DNA of 64,000 nucleotides from Grammothele lineata (lineage: Eukaryota; Basidiomycota; Agaricomycetes; Polyporales; Polyporaceae): assembly GCA_002150815.3 (NCBI GenBank), contig NDFF03000119.1, positions 49,209 through 113,208 on the forward strand, given 5' to 3'. Below the pieces are notes generated by a model that saw only the letters and a program-made list of their open reading frames with translations, did no database searches and was not told the origin of the DNA. The stretch's first letter is position 1. The number at the start of each line of letters is the position of its first letter. Below are positions 31,405 through 42,078 of the stretch, in pieces. A program made the translations under genes and the position numbers.

Positions 31405-34400
31405 TTACATATCGCGACCGGGGAGACGACGAAGCCTGTGCCTATAGGATGACATGATGTCCTGCTGAGCCTGGGGTAGAGTGGTCTCGTCAATGTCCTC
31501 CTCCTCGTCGTCGTCGTCTTCCGATTGAATGGTGGACGACAATCTGGCGGCAGACGCAGATTCGTAGACATGACTTGGTGCTGGCGTCAGAGCACTCCAT
31601 CTCTCTGGGTCCGTCGAATTGCCGGTACTCAGGAGAACGCTCGCAGCGCGATCGACTGCCGAGCGTGGCCAAGTTGAGGCAGACTCTGTCGATGGACCCA
31701 GCGGCGCAGAAGCAGACCTCCAACCCAGAACACCGGTGGATCCGGGGCCGAAGACGGAATCCATCGATTCCAATGGTGCAAGGCCGACGAGCTCCTTTGC
31801 GGCGGAGTTTGCCCCCTCTGACTGGACGACGTCCGTAGCGGAACCCAATTGCGGCGGATCCTCCGGTGGACCGCTTGGAAGAGGCGGATTCGTGGCTTGA
31901 ATGTCTTCTGCGACGACGGTGTTCGAAGGGGCATCAGGAGCAGAGGTTTCGTCCGTGTCCTCTGTGGTGGTCTTCGGAACGGAGATGATGTCCGTCTTCT
32001 CCATGGTGTTCTCCGGTGCAGGCGCCATGTGTGTGTCCTCCACGGTGTTGTTTGTGGGGGCCGTGCGCGTCTCGTACGCGATCGCCGCGGAGGAAGATGA
32101 AATCACCTCGGATGTAATCAAGATGTCCACCGCCGCCTCCTTATCATCGGACACATCGACAGCGTGATCAACATCCATTCCTAATGGAGAGGTCGTCATC
32201 GACGAGTATGGAAAAAGGCTACCATGTTTCTTACCTTCGGATACAGGATCGGCGGATGACTGCCGGACATCGCCATCTTGGGCGTCTTTCGCCGGAGCGG
32301 TCGTGGCTTGTACGCTTGCATCTGCGGTGCCTTGGAGGAAAACATCAATATAACGCGACCTACATCACCATTCAGAGCGGACATACCGCGAAGGCTGGGC
32401 AGCCGTTCGACATCTATCCCAGCGGATGTCAAGAGGGCGCGGACGTCAGTGGAAGTGTCCATTCTTGCTGCGGCGGTGGTGGGTGGATGAAGTACTTTTT
32501 CCTCCAACGCGGTTATGCGATCCAGCAACGGCTGCAGCTGAGACAAACAAGACGTCAATACACCATCCGCAAGCACAAGTACGCATTCAAACCTGAGTAC
32601 CGATGTCCTTGTCCACCTTGGCAGTTGTCGACTCGGTCTCCGCTACTTCCGAGATGTTCGAACCTTGTACGGCACGTTCGAGGACTTGAAGACGATGCAT
32701 TACCCACTCAATTCCAAGCTCAGGCGACCCTGTGCTTTCGAAGAGACTTGGAGCGGTGTGGCCTTCCGTGCGGTCGTCACCCAAGGCGCGCTCCTTGCCC
32801 TTCCGAGACGGCAGTGGGCCAGTCATAGTCTCCGCCGGAACCGGCATTAACAGGTCACGGAGGACGGCCAACCGTCGAGCGGCGGATTTGTCCTCCGGCA
32901 AACCGAGGGCACGAAGGATCATTTGACGTCCGCCTGTCTCTAGCACGTCATGTAAGAGCTGTTGAGCTGCCACGGCCTCATCCACCTTCTCCCGAAACGC
33001 TCGCTGATGTTGGGAAATGGCATCCGACGCCACGACGTTGATGCCCGTCTGCCACTCCAATGCGCTGTTCAAAACCTGGATGCGATGGAGAAAGTCGAGC
33101 TGCATGCCGCGGTGTTCTTCGCGTTCTCGGAGAAGCGCCGTCTGCACATCCTTGACGTCCTGAAAGGCTTTGATGCTGCGTTCGAGATACTTCCATACCA
33201 AGTCGCTCGGGTTGGCGTGATGGACCGTTTTGACGGATTCCAAGATCGGAGGCAACAGCGCAGCGAGCTCCACGATGGATTGGTGGATGAGACGAAAACG
33301 GTCTTCGAGCAGGCCTGGTCCGGCCTTCCCCGTGTATATCTTCCTATAGAGGGTGCCTAAGTCGAGGTCGCTCGAAATGCGCTGATCCTCGGCCACGAGC
33401 ATCGTGGCCAACATCTTTTCCAGCTCGTCAAATTGAGTCAGGAGCGCCTCTGATGTCGGGCGCGGACGTCTTGGACCTGCGGCAGTGGATGGTTCGGCTT
33501 CCTCAGCATCAGTTCCTGAGGGTGACTGCTGCGGCTGAGATTCGATACGCAGTAGGTTTAACGTGGGTGGGTACGGTGCTCTGGGGCCGGGAGCGGATGC
33601 GATCGCCGTCGCAGGACGTGATGTCGCAGCAGTCTCAGGTCCCTCCATCTCGACGTCTTCGTTGAGCTCCGATCCCTTGCCCGTTCCGATCGGTCGACTG
33701 ATCTGTGGCGGGTGCGCCGCTGGTGCATCGCCGTTGTTCTTGTCTGTATCCTCCGTCATGCGGACGTCGTTGCCACGAGCTGGTTTCCCGTCGACGGCTG
33801 ACGTGATTTCAGCCATATCCTCCTCACGTTCGCCGTGAGACTTCCCTTGCTCGGCCTCCAAGTTAAGCCCCTTGGCAGGAGCCTTTGCGTCGTCATCAGG
33901 GAGCTCCACAATTGTCGCCTGAGCTGGCTCGGAGTTGACGGATCGTGAATCATCATCCTCCTGCACCGCCTCAACGACCTGCACTCCACGGAAGACCCGT
34001 TCTTCAATCCGGGACATCATCCATGCGCGATGGCGCGCCCACGAGTCGACGACGACGTCCGGGTCGGGAATCCCACCAACCACGGGGCCCACGGCGGATT
34101 GCCAAAACGCTTGCGCACCCTCTGTAAAGCTTGCGCGGAGGCTGATTCCGGTAGCCTGCTCCAGGCATCTTCGGCGCAGAGCCCTGTTGGCGAATGGGTG
34201 ACCCTCCACTTGTTGGAAGGGCGCGCGCAGCAGGGTTGGATCGGCTGAGCGGGACCTCCATAACGGCCGCTTGGGGACTTCCGCTCGTGTGTCAAACGCC
34301 CGTCGAAAAAAGACATTAGGGTCGTATGATGGCGGGAACGGCGGAGGTACCAGCCCGTGACGTCCGGTCAAAGGTGGAATCATCCGTGGTAGGTGGGGAA

Positions 34401-37067
34401 CAGAGCCTCGCGAGTCTTGAGGAAGTAAAGCTGTCGGAGATGTCAGTGTGCGCACCGGCCGGTAGAGAACACGACGTACCCTCCCGTCCCCCCAAGGGGC
34501 CTGCAATGATACCCTCCATGGGCGTCGGGCCACGGGCATCCCTCTCAACGACATCCGTACCTAAGTTGAGAGTCAACATCACAGAAACACGCCATTGATC
34601 GCAAAATTCCTTCGCACCTTGACGTCGCGCCCATCGTTCATCTCTCCTCGCATTCTCCCTCGCATCTCCAAAAACTGAAGTAGAATGGATTAGCTCTACG
34701 GAGTCGCCATGAAGACATGCACGCACTTGCTGCCAGACGCTCGCGGCCCTGCAGCCCTGCCAGCCCAGGATCTTCATCAACATTGCCTTGATTGCCGTCT
34801 GAGTCTCGCCCTCCGGCGTTTTCGTCTGATCGGAATTCCCATGGGTGCAACGTGTCGAGGAATTTCCAGGATCCTGCAAAGTCAACAGAAGGCTTATGCG
34901 TTGTGAGGGGTTTCGCGATGCACCTCGTATTGTCGGCGGCTCTACAAGGAGCACAGATGCATCCTCCTGATCTTCGCTCTTCCGCGTACGCGCAGTCCGT
35001 GGTGCGCGAGGAGTGCGCTCGTTATCTGCTGGAAGTTGCTCCGGAGTTGTTGGGTGATCCTGTGGGTCATCGTCGAGCTCCATCTCTTCGTCGTCTTCAC
35101 CCTTAGCTGATGATGACGTGGACGATGAGCGTTTGACCTTTGACGACGATGCGGTCACTGTCGATCGCCGGGCCGTTCGTGCTTTCTTCGCGGGTTGTGG
35201 CTCTGTCTCCTCGGTTTTCACTGATGCCGTCGCTCGCGCCTTTGCCGTCCGTCCCGCTCTCTTTTTCGGAGGTACCTCGAGGGTGGGCGGGCCGTACTCA
35301 ACGCCGTACACCGCCGTCCAGGAGCTCAAGACGTTCGCCATAAGCTTGTGGAAAGCCGTCGATGCGCCGCGGGCTCTCTGTACTAGTTCCTCGAGCGTTT
35401 TGCTTTCGTCAGTGTCGCCTCGGACCTCCTTCGCAGATGGGACCGAATCCAGTTTTCGGATCCTCTTGAACTCTTCTTCGAACCAGGGCCATACCGGGAT
35501 TTTGGTGGAGACGTCTTTGACGGTGAAGCCCGGCGCTATCATGCTGCAGATGATGAACAGGAACAGACGGAAGGCTTCCTCCAGCGTGATGTACTTCTTG
35601 CCGCGTGGCGCCTTGGCGGGCTTTTCGCCGGGTTTTGTCTGGATGATTTCCTTGCCGCGCGGGTTGTTGGAACACGGCACCTTGCCTTTTGTGCAAGACA
35701 TGCACGTAAGCTGACCGGCGTATAGCATGAAGCAAAAGCGTCCCTTTGCGACGCAGCTGTCGCAGCGATGATTCTGTCACAGCGTTTGTCAACATCCTTC
35801 GACTTGGCTCGGACGACGTACCATTTGAAGCCAAATCTTTGAGAGGCGGACCTTCTCAAATTGGCCGGTAAGGAGGTCTCGCGCGAGGACTTGCACGAGA
35901 TCCGCTTCGCCGTTCACTTTACGGATCGTCTTCGGAAGCCTCGGACCGTCGTCCCGATCAAGCCGCGCGCGTTTCGTTTCCTGAGGTTCGTCTTCCCCAG
36001 ACTCCGCAGTACTCGCCCGTTTTCTGCCGGCGGTGTCGCGCGACGTCGTCCAGGTGGACGTAGATGGAGCAGGGGACGACTGTGGGCTGGATGACTTCGC
36101 CGCCGCTCTGCCCCTGGACTTCGACCGTGTGCGCGGCGGTGATGTCCGCGAAGACGATGCTGCGGGTTGTCGCCCACGACGCGATATAACGACGGGCTTG
36201 ATGTCCGACTCTGCCGGCTGCAACGGTAAGATGTGAAGATGTTCAGTTATTGCCGTTCGTTGAGGTGGGTGAATATCGTACCTGGTTCGATGCCGCAGAG
36301 ACCACGCTTTCTTGGCTGCTACCCATCTCTGAGTCTTGAAAGAACGTGTAGGCGTTTTGCATCACTGCCTCGGTGAGCGGATATGAGGGGCATGGCTGGT
36401 TAGGCCACGATTCTTCCCAAATGATCTCTGACAACATCGTTCACTATAGCGCCAGCATTTTCATAGACAGTTAACGTACTGTTCCGGAATTGCCACGCTT
36501 CTTCGAACTGAGGGTCGAGGTTTGGACCCGCGGAAGTCTCCGCTGGCGTAGTTCCTTCAGCGACTGATTAGTCTCATCCTCAATGCGTTCATTGGGTGTA
36601 GTATTACCTATGTCCATCCACCATTCCCGGAAACCGGGCATGCGTCGTCCGTCGCGCTCAAAATGCACTTCCACGGTTCGCGGCAGAGGGGTTTCGGAGT
36701 CGTGCAGGGGATGATTAGCGTCGTAGGGCAGGACTTGACCGACGTTCAATGTTCCGGCCTTCGTCTCCTTGCCGTGGTGCAGCTCCCAGAGTGCTCCTAG
36801 AGTCGACGGCGGAATCCCTTCATACGAGCACCGGGAGAGAAAGGCATCGAGAACGAGGAGACGGAGTACGTATCGGAGGTCCAATTGAGCTATCGTACTA
36901 TGATCCAGCCTGTCCCTGTGCTGGTCTCTGTATAACATCGCCAACTCCAGCTCCGATTTGAGTATGCGGATAACCTTCCGCTCGATTGCGAGCGGTGCAG
37001 GTAGTTTGCGCCAGTTCTTGGGAATCCGGATCCGTAGGATGTCGATGTTGTCAGATGGGGTAGTCAT
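31405..37067 (-). CDS. Large multi-exon protein with a Zn2Cys6-pattern cysteine cluster
   Basis: Model of 11 exons, minus strand: 37067-36480, 36395-36282, 36217-35822, 35773-34924, 34873-34727, 34674-34618, 34560-34480, 34430-32593, 32537-32387, 32330-32235, 32180-31405. All ten introns (48-84 nt) start GT, end AG and keep phase, giving 5,094 nt (1,697 aa). Exon 3 is Arg/Ser-rich with nuclear-localisation-like sequence (QETKRARLDRD). Removing the 48-nt intron 35,774-35,821 creates C370-X2-C373-X6-C380-X9-C390-X2-C393-X6-C400, the spacing of fungal binuclear zinc clusters. A helical region (YITLEEAFRLFLFIICSM), further basic patches (PPKKRAGRTAKAR), acidic stretches and coiled-coil segments (LQPLLDRITALEEKVL) follow. 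Probably a nuclear DNA- or chromatin-binding protein. The first junction is least sure: exon 1 could be its own gene (stop at 36,471), with this gene starting at the ATG at 36,437. Confidence 0.62.
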
Positions 37068-37312
37068 AGTGGAGGTAGAGGCAAAAAGCAGAAGGCAAAG
37101 ATGAAGCAATGAAGGTGGTCAAGATGCGTTGTCGCCGGAGACTGAGCTACTCAGGCACCGGACATTGAGGTTTTGTGCGCGCCTGGCACGATCATCATGT
37201 GGTCCGGGCGTTGGGGCGTCAAAAGAAGGCGCCTGGCGCTTTACTGCGGCGACTCTCGGCTATGCGCCTTGCCACCGCACAACGAAGTCCCCGCGGCGGC
37301 TAGTCACTGCCA
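37068..37312. promoter_or_regulatory. Shared divergent promoter region
   Basis: 245 bp separate the start codons of the large minus-strand gene (37,067) and the five-exon plus-strand gene (37,313). The stretch must contain both core promoters. No clear TATA box is visible on either strand. Confidence 0.45.
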
Positions 37313-38315
37313 ATGAGCAAAAGTAAGTCTCCTAACTCATTTCGACGCATACTGGAAGTGACTGACGTTGTACCTTACCAGAGGGTCAGAAAGCCACCAA
37401 CCGCAAGAAGCAAGGTGTGTAATGTGGAACGATGCCTGCCTGGTGTCCGTATGGCTAAGTGCCGTGACCACTCACAGTGCGGTTCGCAGGGGACGTGAAG
37501 TCCGGCGTGGGTGCGGCGGAGTCCTCACCGCCTTCGGCGGACGGTGATCGTTCGGCTGGCCGGACGCATCGATTTTTGTGTATCGTACACGACGATGGAA
37601 CGGTCACGTCGCTGTCGCCTCCGGGGTTACCTCAGTCCATGGTATGTGTAATTCTCCTCTCTCCGCGTTCTGACCATGCTGACTACTCTTCTCTTAGCCA
37701 CGCGGGGCATCTTCTTCCCGGTAAGGAACTCCACGTCAACCTCGGGCTGCGAGGACGTTGTACTCATTTCGCTTGTGTAATTACAGGCGCAGGCAAGACG
37801 ATGAAGTCTGCCATGATCATTACCTGCGCCGCAGGGCGAGCTCCCGGTCCCGTTCACCTCCGCGACGCTCTGTGCCATCCTCATCGTCCACTTCCCCCGT
37901 GGCATCCGACGTCGCACAAGAGGCAGCTGTCCCTATGAATGCCCCCATCGCAACCTTGGACGACGCTCTGCGCCGTATGGTCGAGAGCTCACAGAGCATT
38001 CCACATGCTGAGCAATCAACGTTTCCGAGGGAACGTGGGAGAGCCGCTCTCCTATCATCCAGCTGGGTGACAGGAGACCGGGCTGATCATCTGCGCTCCG
38101 AGCTTCTCTTGGCTAACGCGGCACTGGCTCGCCTGCACCGCGCTCAGAGTGAGTTTTATGCGGTTGAAAACTCATACCTGTTTCGGCGGCACATGTATTG
38201 GCGAGACTATGACGCGTCGATATGGCAGATGACCGAGGAACTTTGCGCATCTTCTCAGGGCGCACGACAGTCGACGGATGCATCGCACGGTCGTAGCAAG
38301 GAGCGGAAGGCGTAG
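37313..38315 (+). CDS. Small five-exon protein of unknown function
   Basis: Exons 37313-37322, 37382-37414, 37478-37641, 37698-37720 and 37787-38315; the four introns are 59, 63, 56 and 66 nt, all GT-AG (two GTAAG donors, one GTATGT, one GTGTGT), and the phases join to 252 aa. The first exon is only 10 nt. The product starts MSKKGQKATNRKKQVRFAGD and has a short globular-looking part (THRFLCIVHDDGTVTSLSPP), an Arg/Ser-rich stretch (RRRASSRSRSPPRRS) and a helical C-terminus (RADHLRSELLLANAALARLH, then YLFRRHMYWRDYDASIW). Not recognised. The divergent layout suggests co-expression with the large cysteine-cluster gene. Confidence 0.62.
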
Positions 38316-38789
38316 CGGTGCTTCTCTGGGGTAGCTTGATGTTTGTATTTTAATTGAACGGCTCACATTTACGCCCTCGTGGATGGTTTTATTGTAATAC
38401 ACTGATTTGTACATCCCGTCAGTCAGTTGCGGTCGACGCCCCTGTACGAGGCAGAGGTCCGTATTGACTGATTCCCATGGAACCCTGCCATCCATCTCAT
38501 AGCAGTATCAGGTATGTCGATATCCCTCTGCGCATATATTCGACCTTCCTCGTAAACGAATGTGGCGAGAGGGCTGCGAGAGTCACCTCTGATGTGCGCA
38601 TGTGGATGAACGGTCCGTACGGAGAAAGAACTTCACTGCTGTATGTTGCGTCAGGCGTGTCTGAGGTTCAGCCGCGCGTGCCGCAGGACACATCGTTGAA
38701 TCCCGTCCGATCGAAGGCCGTAGCATGATCAAGCCTTGAAGCGGACATGTGCTTCGGCCTTCGCATAGGTACTGGGGAGTTCACTTCCA
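38316..38789. other. Intergenic, no gene seen
   Basis: Downstream region of the five-exon gene. One short plus-strand frame (38,477-38,728) has no support from composition, domains or splice sites. Confidence 0.4.
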
Positions 38790-39790
38790 TCGTTCATTGC
38801 GGCACCCACAGCGTGTGCCGCGACACATAACTTGTCTGCCGCGGAAGTCCCTGTGTGTCTGATGCGGCACACAACTCATCTGCCGCGTAACATACGGTGT
38901 GTGCCGCGGCACACTTTGAGTGTGCCGTCTCCCACTGGGAGTTTGCCGCGGCACACATCCGTACCGCCCAATCTGCCGCATAGGACTTCCGTTGAATGAC
39001 TTCACGGACGTCCACAGCGGCAGATGAGGCTCAGCCGCAGATCAAACTGCCGCAGCAAATTGCCGCGAAACGTCTCCGGCAACCGGAGCCGAGTCGCGGC
39101 GGTCGCGTGCGGACGTGGGCTGCGGCAATGATGTCCGCGATACTGCTCGCATTGCCGCACCTCACGTCCGCATGCGACGGCCGATCAGTTGATTCACGGA
39201 CGTGCGCTGCGGCAGTGAGACATGCGGCAGTGCTTCGTCTGCCGCAGGGGACGTCCGTGAATGGACTGCACGGCAGTCGCACTGCGGACGTGCGCTGCGG
39301 CAATACGAGCGGTCCTGCGGACATCACTGCCGCAGCACACGTCCGCAGTGGGACTGCCGTGCAGTCCATTCAAGGACGTCTGCTGCGGCAGACGAAGCAC
39401 TGCCGCGTCTCCCACTGCCGCAGCGCACAGCCGTTAAACGTCTCCGGCCAGCGGAGGTGAGTCAACGGCGGTCGCGTGCGGACGTGTGCTGCGGCAGTGA
39501 TGTCCGCGGTACCGCTCGCATTGCCGCAGCGCACGTCCGCAGTGCGACTGCCGTGCAGTCCATTCACGGACGTGCGCTGCGGCAGACGAAGCACTGCCGC
39601 AGATCTCACCGCCGCAGCGCACGTCCGCGAAACGTCTCCGGCAAGCGGAGTTGAGTCAACGGCGATCGGACGCGAGCGTGTGCTGCAGCATTGGTAGTGC
39701 TGCTATCACTGCTGCAGCACACGCCCGCGTCCGACCGCCGTTGACTCACCTCCGCTTGCCGGAGATGTTTCGCGGCTGTGTGCTGCGGCA
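38790..39790. repeat. GC-rich palindromic repeat array
   Basis: About 1 kb built from the core TGCGGCA/TGCCGCA, usually as CTGCGGCAG or CTGCCGCAG, paired into nested hairpins. A roughly 60-bp module (ACGTGTGCTGCGGCA ... TGCCGCAGCGCACGT) occurs near 39,114 and 39,479 in one orientation and near 39,290 in the other. A block beginning AAACGTCTCCGGC recurs at 39,068, 39,436 and 39,630 and, inverted, near 39,770. The left part (38,790-38,990) repeats GTGCCGCGGCAC palindromes. Open frames across it are by-products of the repeats. Confidence 0.75.
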
Positions 39791-39933
39791 GTACTCATCC
39801 GTATATGACCGCCGCATGTGCGGCCTCCCTTCCAACCTTCATCCGCTGCCCTCCTTTTGCCTCCTCCTCCCCTCTTCTCTTCTCTTTTCCTTGTGCTACA
39901 TACTTCTCACTCGTTGCCATCGCCATTTCCGCA

Positions 39934-40321
39934 ATGATGAAGGATGCGTTTTATCGACCGGTGAGTGTCGGCACTTCGCCGTCGCCGTTACGCTGCTCAT
40001 GCGCCCGCCATCCCGCAGGTTCTGCTCGCCATCTTCGGTGACAAGAGCGTTAGTAGCGCTTTGACGTGGGATGACGTTCATGACGTACGTTTTGCATCGA
40101 TCACTTACATTTTCATCCTAATTTCTTATCAGGCGTTTGAACTGGGGTTGGGGTGGAAGCGCACCGTCACCTCAAACGGTTTCCTGTATCATTCAGGCAG
40201 CCGCAGCGTTTCATGGCACCGGGTACGTCGTTCTCAACGCTTTGCCGCTCGGCTTGCTGTACGCTTACCTCGTGTTTAGGTTTGCGGAAGAAAGGTTGAC
40301 AAACGGATGATGGATAAGTGA
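39934..40321 (+). CDS. Tiny four-exon gene, 74 aa, unknown
   Basis: Exons 39934-39960, 40019-40084, 40133-40222 and 40280-40321, all in phase 0, joined over introns of 58, 48 and 57 nt with strong signals (GTGAGT...CCGCAG, GTACGT...TTATCAG, GTACGT...GTTTAG). It ends in TGA and contains VLLAIFGDKSVSSALTWDDV and RTVTSNGFLYHSGSRSVSWH. A strongly pyrimidine-rich tract (39,850-39,900) lies just upstream, as is common in fungal promoters. I do not recognise the family with confidence. It may be a shortened copy of a longer protein, since the last exon is short and highly charged. Confidence 0.5.
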
Positions 40322-40800
40322 GTTTTGTCTCTCCGTCGGTTGTTGCTGCGCGTTCACACCTTTATCAGCCTCCGCCGCGATTTGCACAACTGCGGCATAT
40401 TCAAGGAGAACCTTTAGTCCCGGTCGCATGTTTTGTTTCGATGATACGTTGTGTACGCTCCTGTCCATGTATTCTCTGTTGTAATGTGTTCCGTTTGAAT
40501 GCCATCACCGCATTCCCGACTTGCTGCATCGCGCGTCACTTGCATTTTTTCCCGCACGCATACATCAGGTACAAAATACTTCGCATTTTTGTATCCAACT
40601 ATCATCCTGGTATGGTCTTTTCCGAGTTCTCTTCCAGGTGTTCTTCCGGGTGTGCCTCTGCCGCGTCCTGTCTCCCACATCCGTGTCCTTATTCCAGCCG
40701 CTCCGGCCGGATGTGAACGCCGGATTTGCTTCTTGTCCGTTTCTCCGGGTGCCGGCTTTGTCACCTTCGGACATTCTATCCGGACGTCGTCATCGCATGT
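40322..40800. other. Intergenic, no gene seen
   Basis: AT-richer and pyrimidine-rich on the plus strand. Two overlapping plus-strand frames lack domains and convincing splice partners. Confidence 0.35.
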
Positions 40801-41040
40801 CCTCCCGTCGTCCGCGTCCCGCTCCTCAACGTCCGTTCATGTCTCAGGTGTGTCCGCTCACTTCCTCCATGACTATCCCCTCTGCCGACTCCTGCTAGGG
40901 TTCTCCTCCCGTCGTCCGCGTCCCGCTCCTCAACGTCCGTTCATGTCTCAGGTGTGTCCGCTCACTTCCTCTATGACTATCCCCTCTACTGACTTTTGCT
41001 AGGGTTCTCCTCCCGTCGTCCGCGTCCCGCTCCTCGACGT
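40801..41040 (+). repeat. 104-bp minisatellite, about 2.3 copies
   Basis: CCTCCCGTCGTCCGCG begins units at 40,801, 40,905 and 41,009, exactly 104 bp apart. The first two units differ by only a few bases, so the duplication is recent. Confidence 0.8.
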
Positions 41041-41546
41041 CCAGCCATTCTCTCCTGTGCGTCCACTCGTCTCCCTCCCTGCTACACCTCGTCTTGCGTC
41101 TTCCAAGCCGTGCCTTCAATGACTACCCTGTTATCTCCCTTCAGGATAGTCATTCTCTTTATGATAACCTACAGGCATATCCGGCCATCGGGATGCCGCG
41201 GCGCGGTCCCAGCCCGCCAACCATTACGAGCGCTAATATCCGCCGTGGTGCCATTTACAGTAGATACGCGCCCAAACCTCGGCCGGTCAAGATACAGTGC
41301 TGATTTCATTGATCCCGGCCGGAGTACTTATCTTTCATATCCTGAGGCCAAGCGAAAGTACTGATAAAGGGTACAGTGTTATACACTGACTAGCATCAGT
41401 CGTTACTGTAGCTACTATTATGTCATGATGCCGGCCGGACAGATAGTGTGACTATTTGCAAAAACCGGTCGGAGCCCGGGCCACAGTAACCGTGGGTGTT
41501 TGTCATACCCGGTTACACAGTAAGTGTGTAGTATTCTCACGCCACT
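41041..41546. other. Non-coding flank of the truncated retroelement
   Basis: No gene. It contains several GGCCGG patches and GTTATACAC/GTTACACAG-like segments that could be remnants of another repeat; I cannot assign them. Confidence 0.3.
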
Positions 41547-42005
41547 ATGTGGCAACGGATCACTCGGGGATTCAAACCCTTCGAAAAGGGTCAGAAGGTC
41601 TGGCTGGAAGCGAAGCACCTCCGCTTTCTCAAGGACAACAAAAAGCTGGCCATGAAAAGACAAGGCCCTCTCACGATCGTGGAAGTCCTTGGACCGCTTA
41701 CGTACAAGCTGGACCTCCCTGCCCAATGGAAAATCCACCCCGTATTCCATGCCAGCCTTCTCACCCCGTACAAGGAGAACAACACGCACGGCCCGAACTA
41801 TCTCCTTCCACTGCCTGACCTTGTCGAAGGAGAGGAAGAATGGGAAGTGGAAGCGATCGTCGGACATCGGAAACGATACGGGAAGATGCAATTCTTCGTC
41901 AAATGGAGAGACTACCCGACGAGCGAAAACTCCTGGGAACCAGAGACGAATTTGGAACATTCACAGGAAGTCCTGAAAGCTTATAAGCGCACCCATCGCC
42001 TCTGA
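41547..42005 (+). CDS. Integrase C-terminus plus chromodomain fragment
   Basis: 152 aa, opening with an ATG formed at the truncation junction (MWQRITRGFKPFEKGQKVWL). It holds the integrase C-terminal fold and a complete chromodomain (EEWEVEAIVGHRKRYGKMQF). Changes from element 1 are D to N, P to L and I to V plus about eight silent ones. Without catalytic domains it cannot integrate DNA; if expressed it would be a free chromodomain protein. More likely a fragment that has not yet decayed. Confidence 0.6.
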   Translation: MWQRITRGFKPFEKGQKVWLEAKHLRFLKDNKKLAMKRQGPLTIVEVLGPLTYKLDLPAQWKIHPVFHASLLTPYKENNTHGPNYLLPLPDLVEGEEEWEVEAIVGHRKRYGKMQFFVKWRDYPTSENSWEPETNLEHSQEVLKAYKRTHRL

Positions 42006-42078
42006 ACTCCACAACCAGCGCACTCGCACTCGCACTCGTACTCACACTCGCACTCGCACCCGCACCCTCTCCACCGAC

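Noticed and set aside
36432..36479. A 36-nt intron (GTACGT...CTATAG) joining exon 1 to the ATG at 36,437
   Set aside because: It would place a TGA directly after the junction; the 84-nt alternative or two separate genes fit better.
39031..39697. Overlapping ORFs across the palindrome array
   Set aside because: They repeat the same short peptides on both strands because the DNA is a repeat; not genes.
38790..39790. CRISPR array
   Set aside because: Repeats are palindromic, irregularly spaced and inverted, with no unique spacers, in a eukaryotic context.
39934..40321. Assigning the 74-aa product to a HicA-like or other named family
   Set aside because: Only a vague resemblance in aromatic/His spacing; not enough to name a function.
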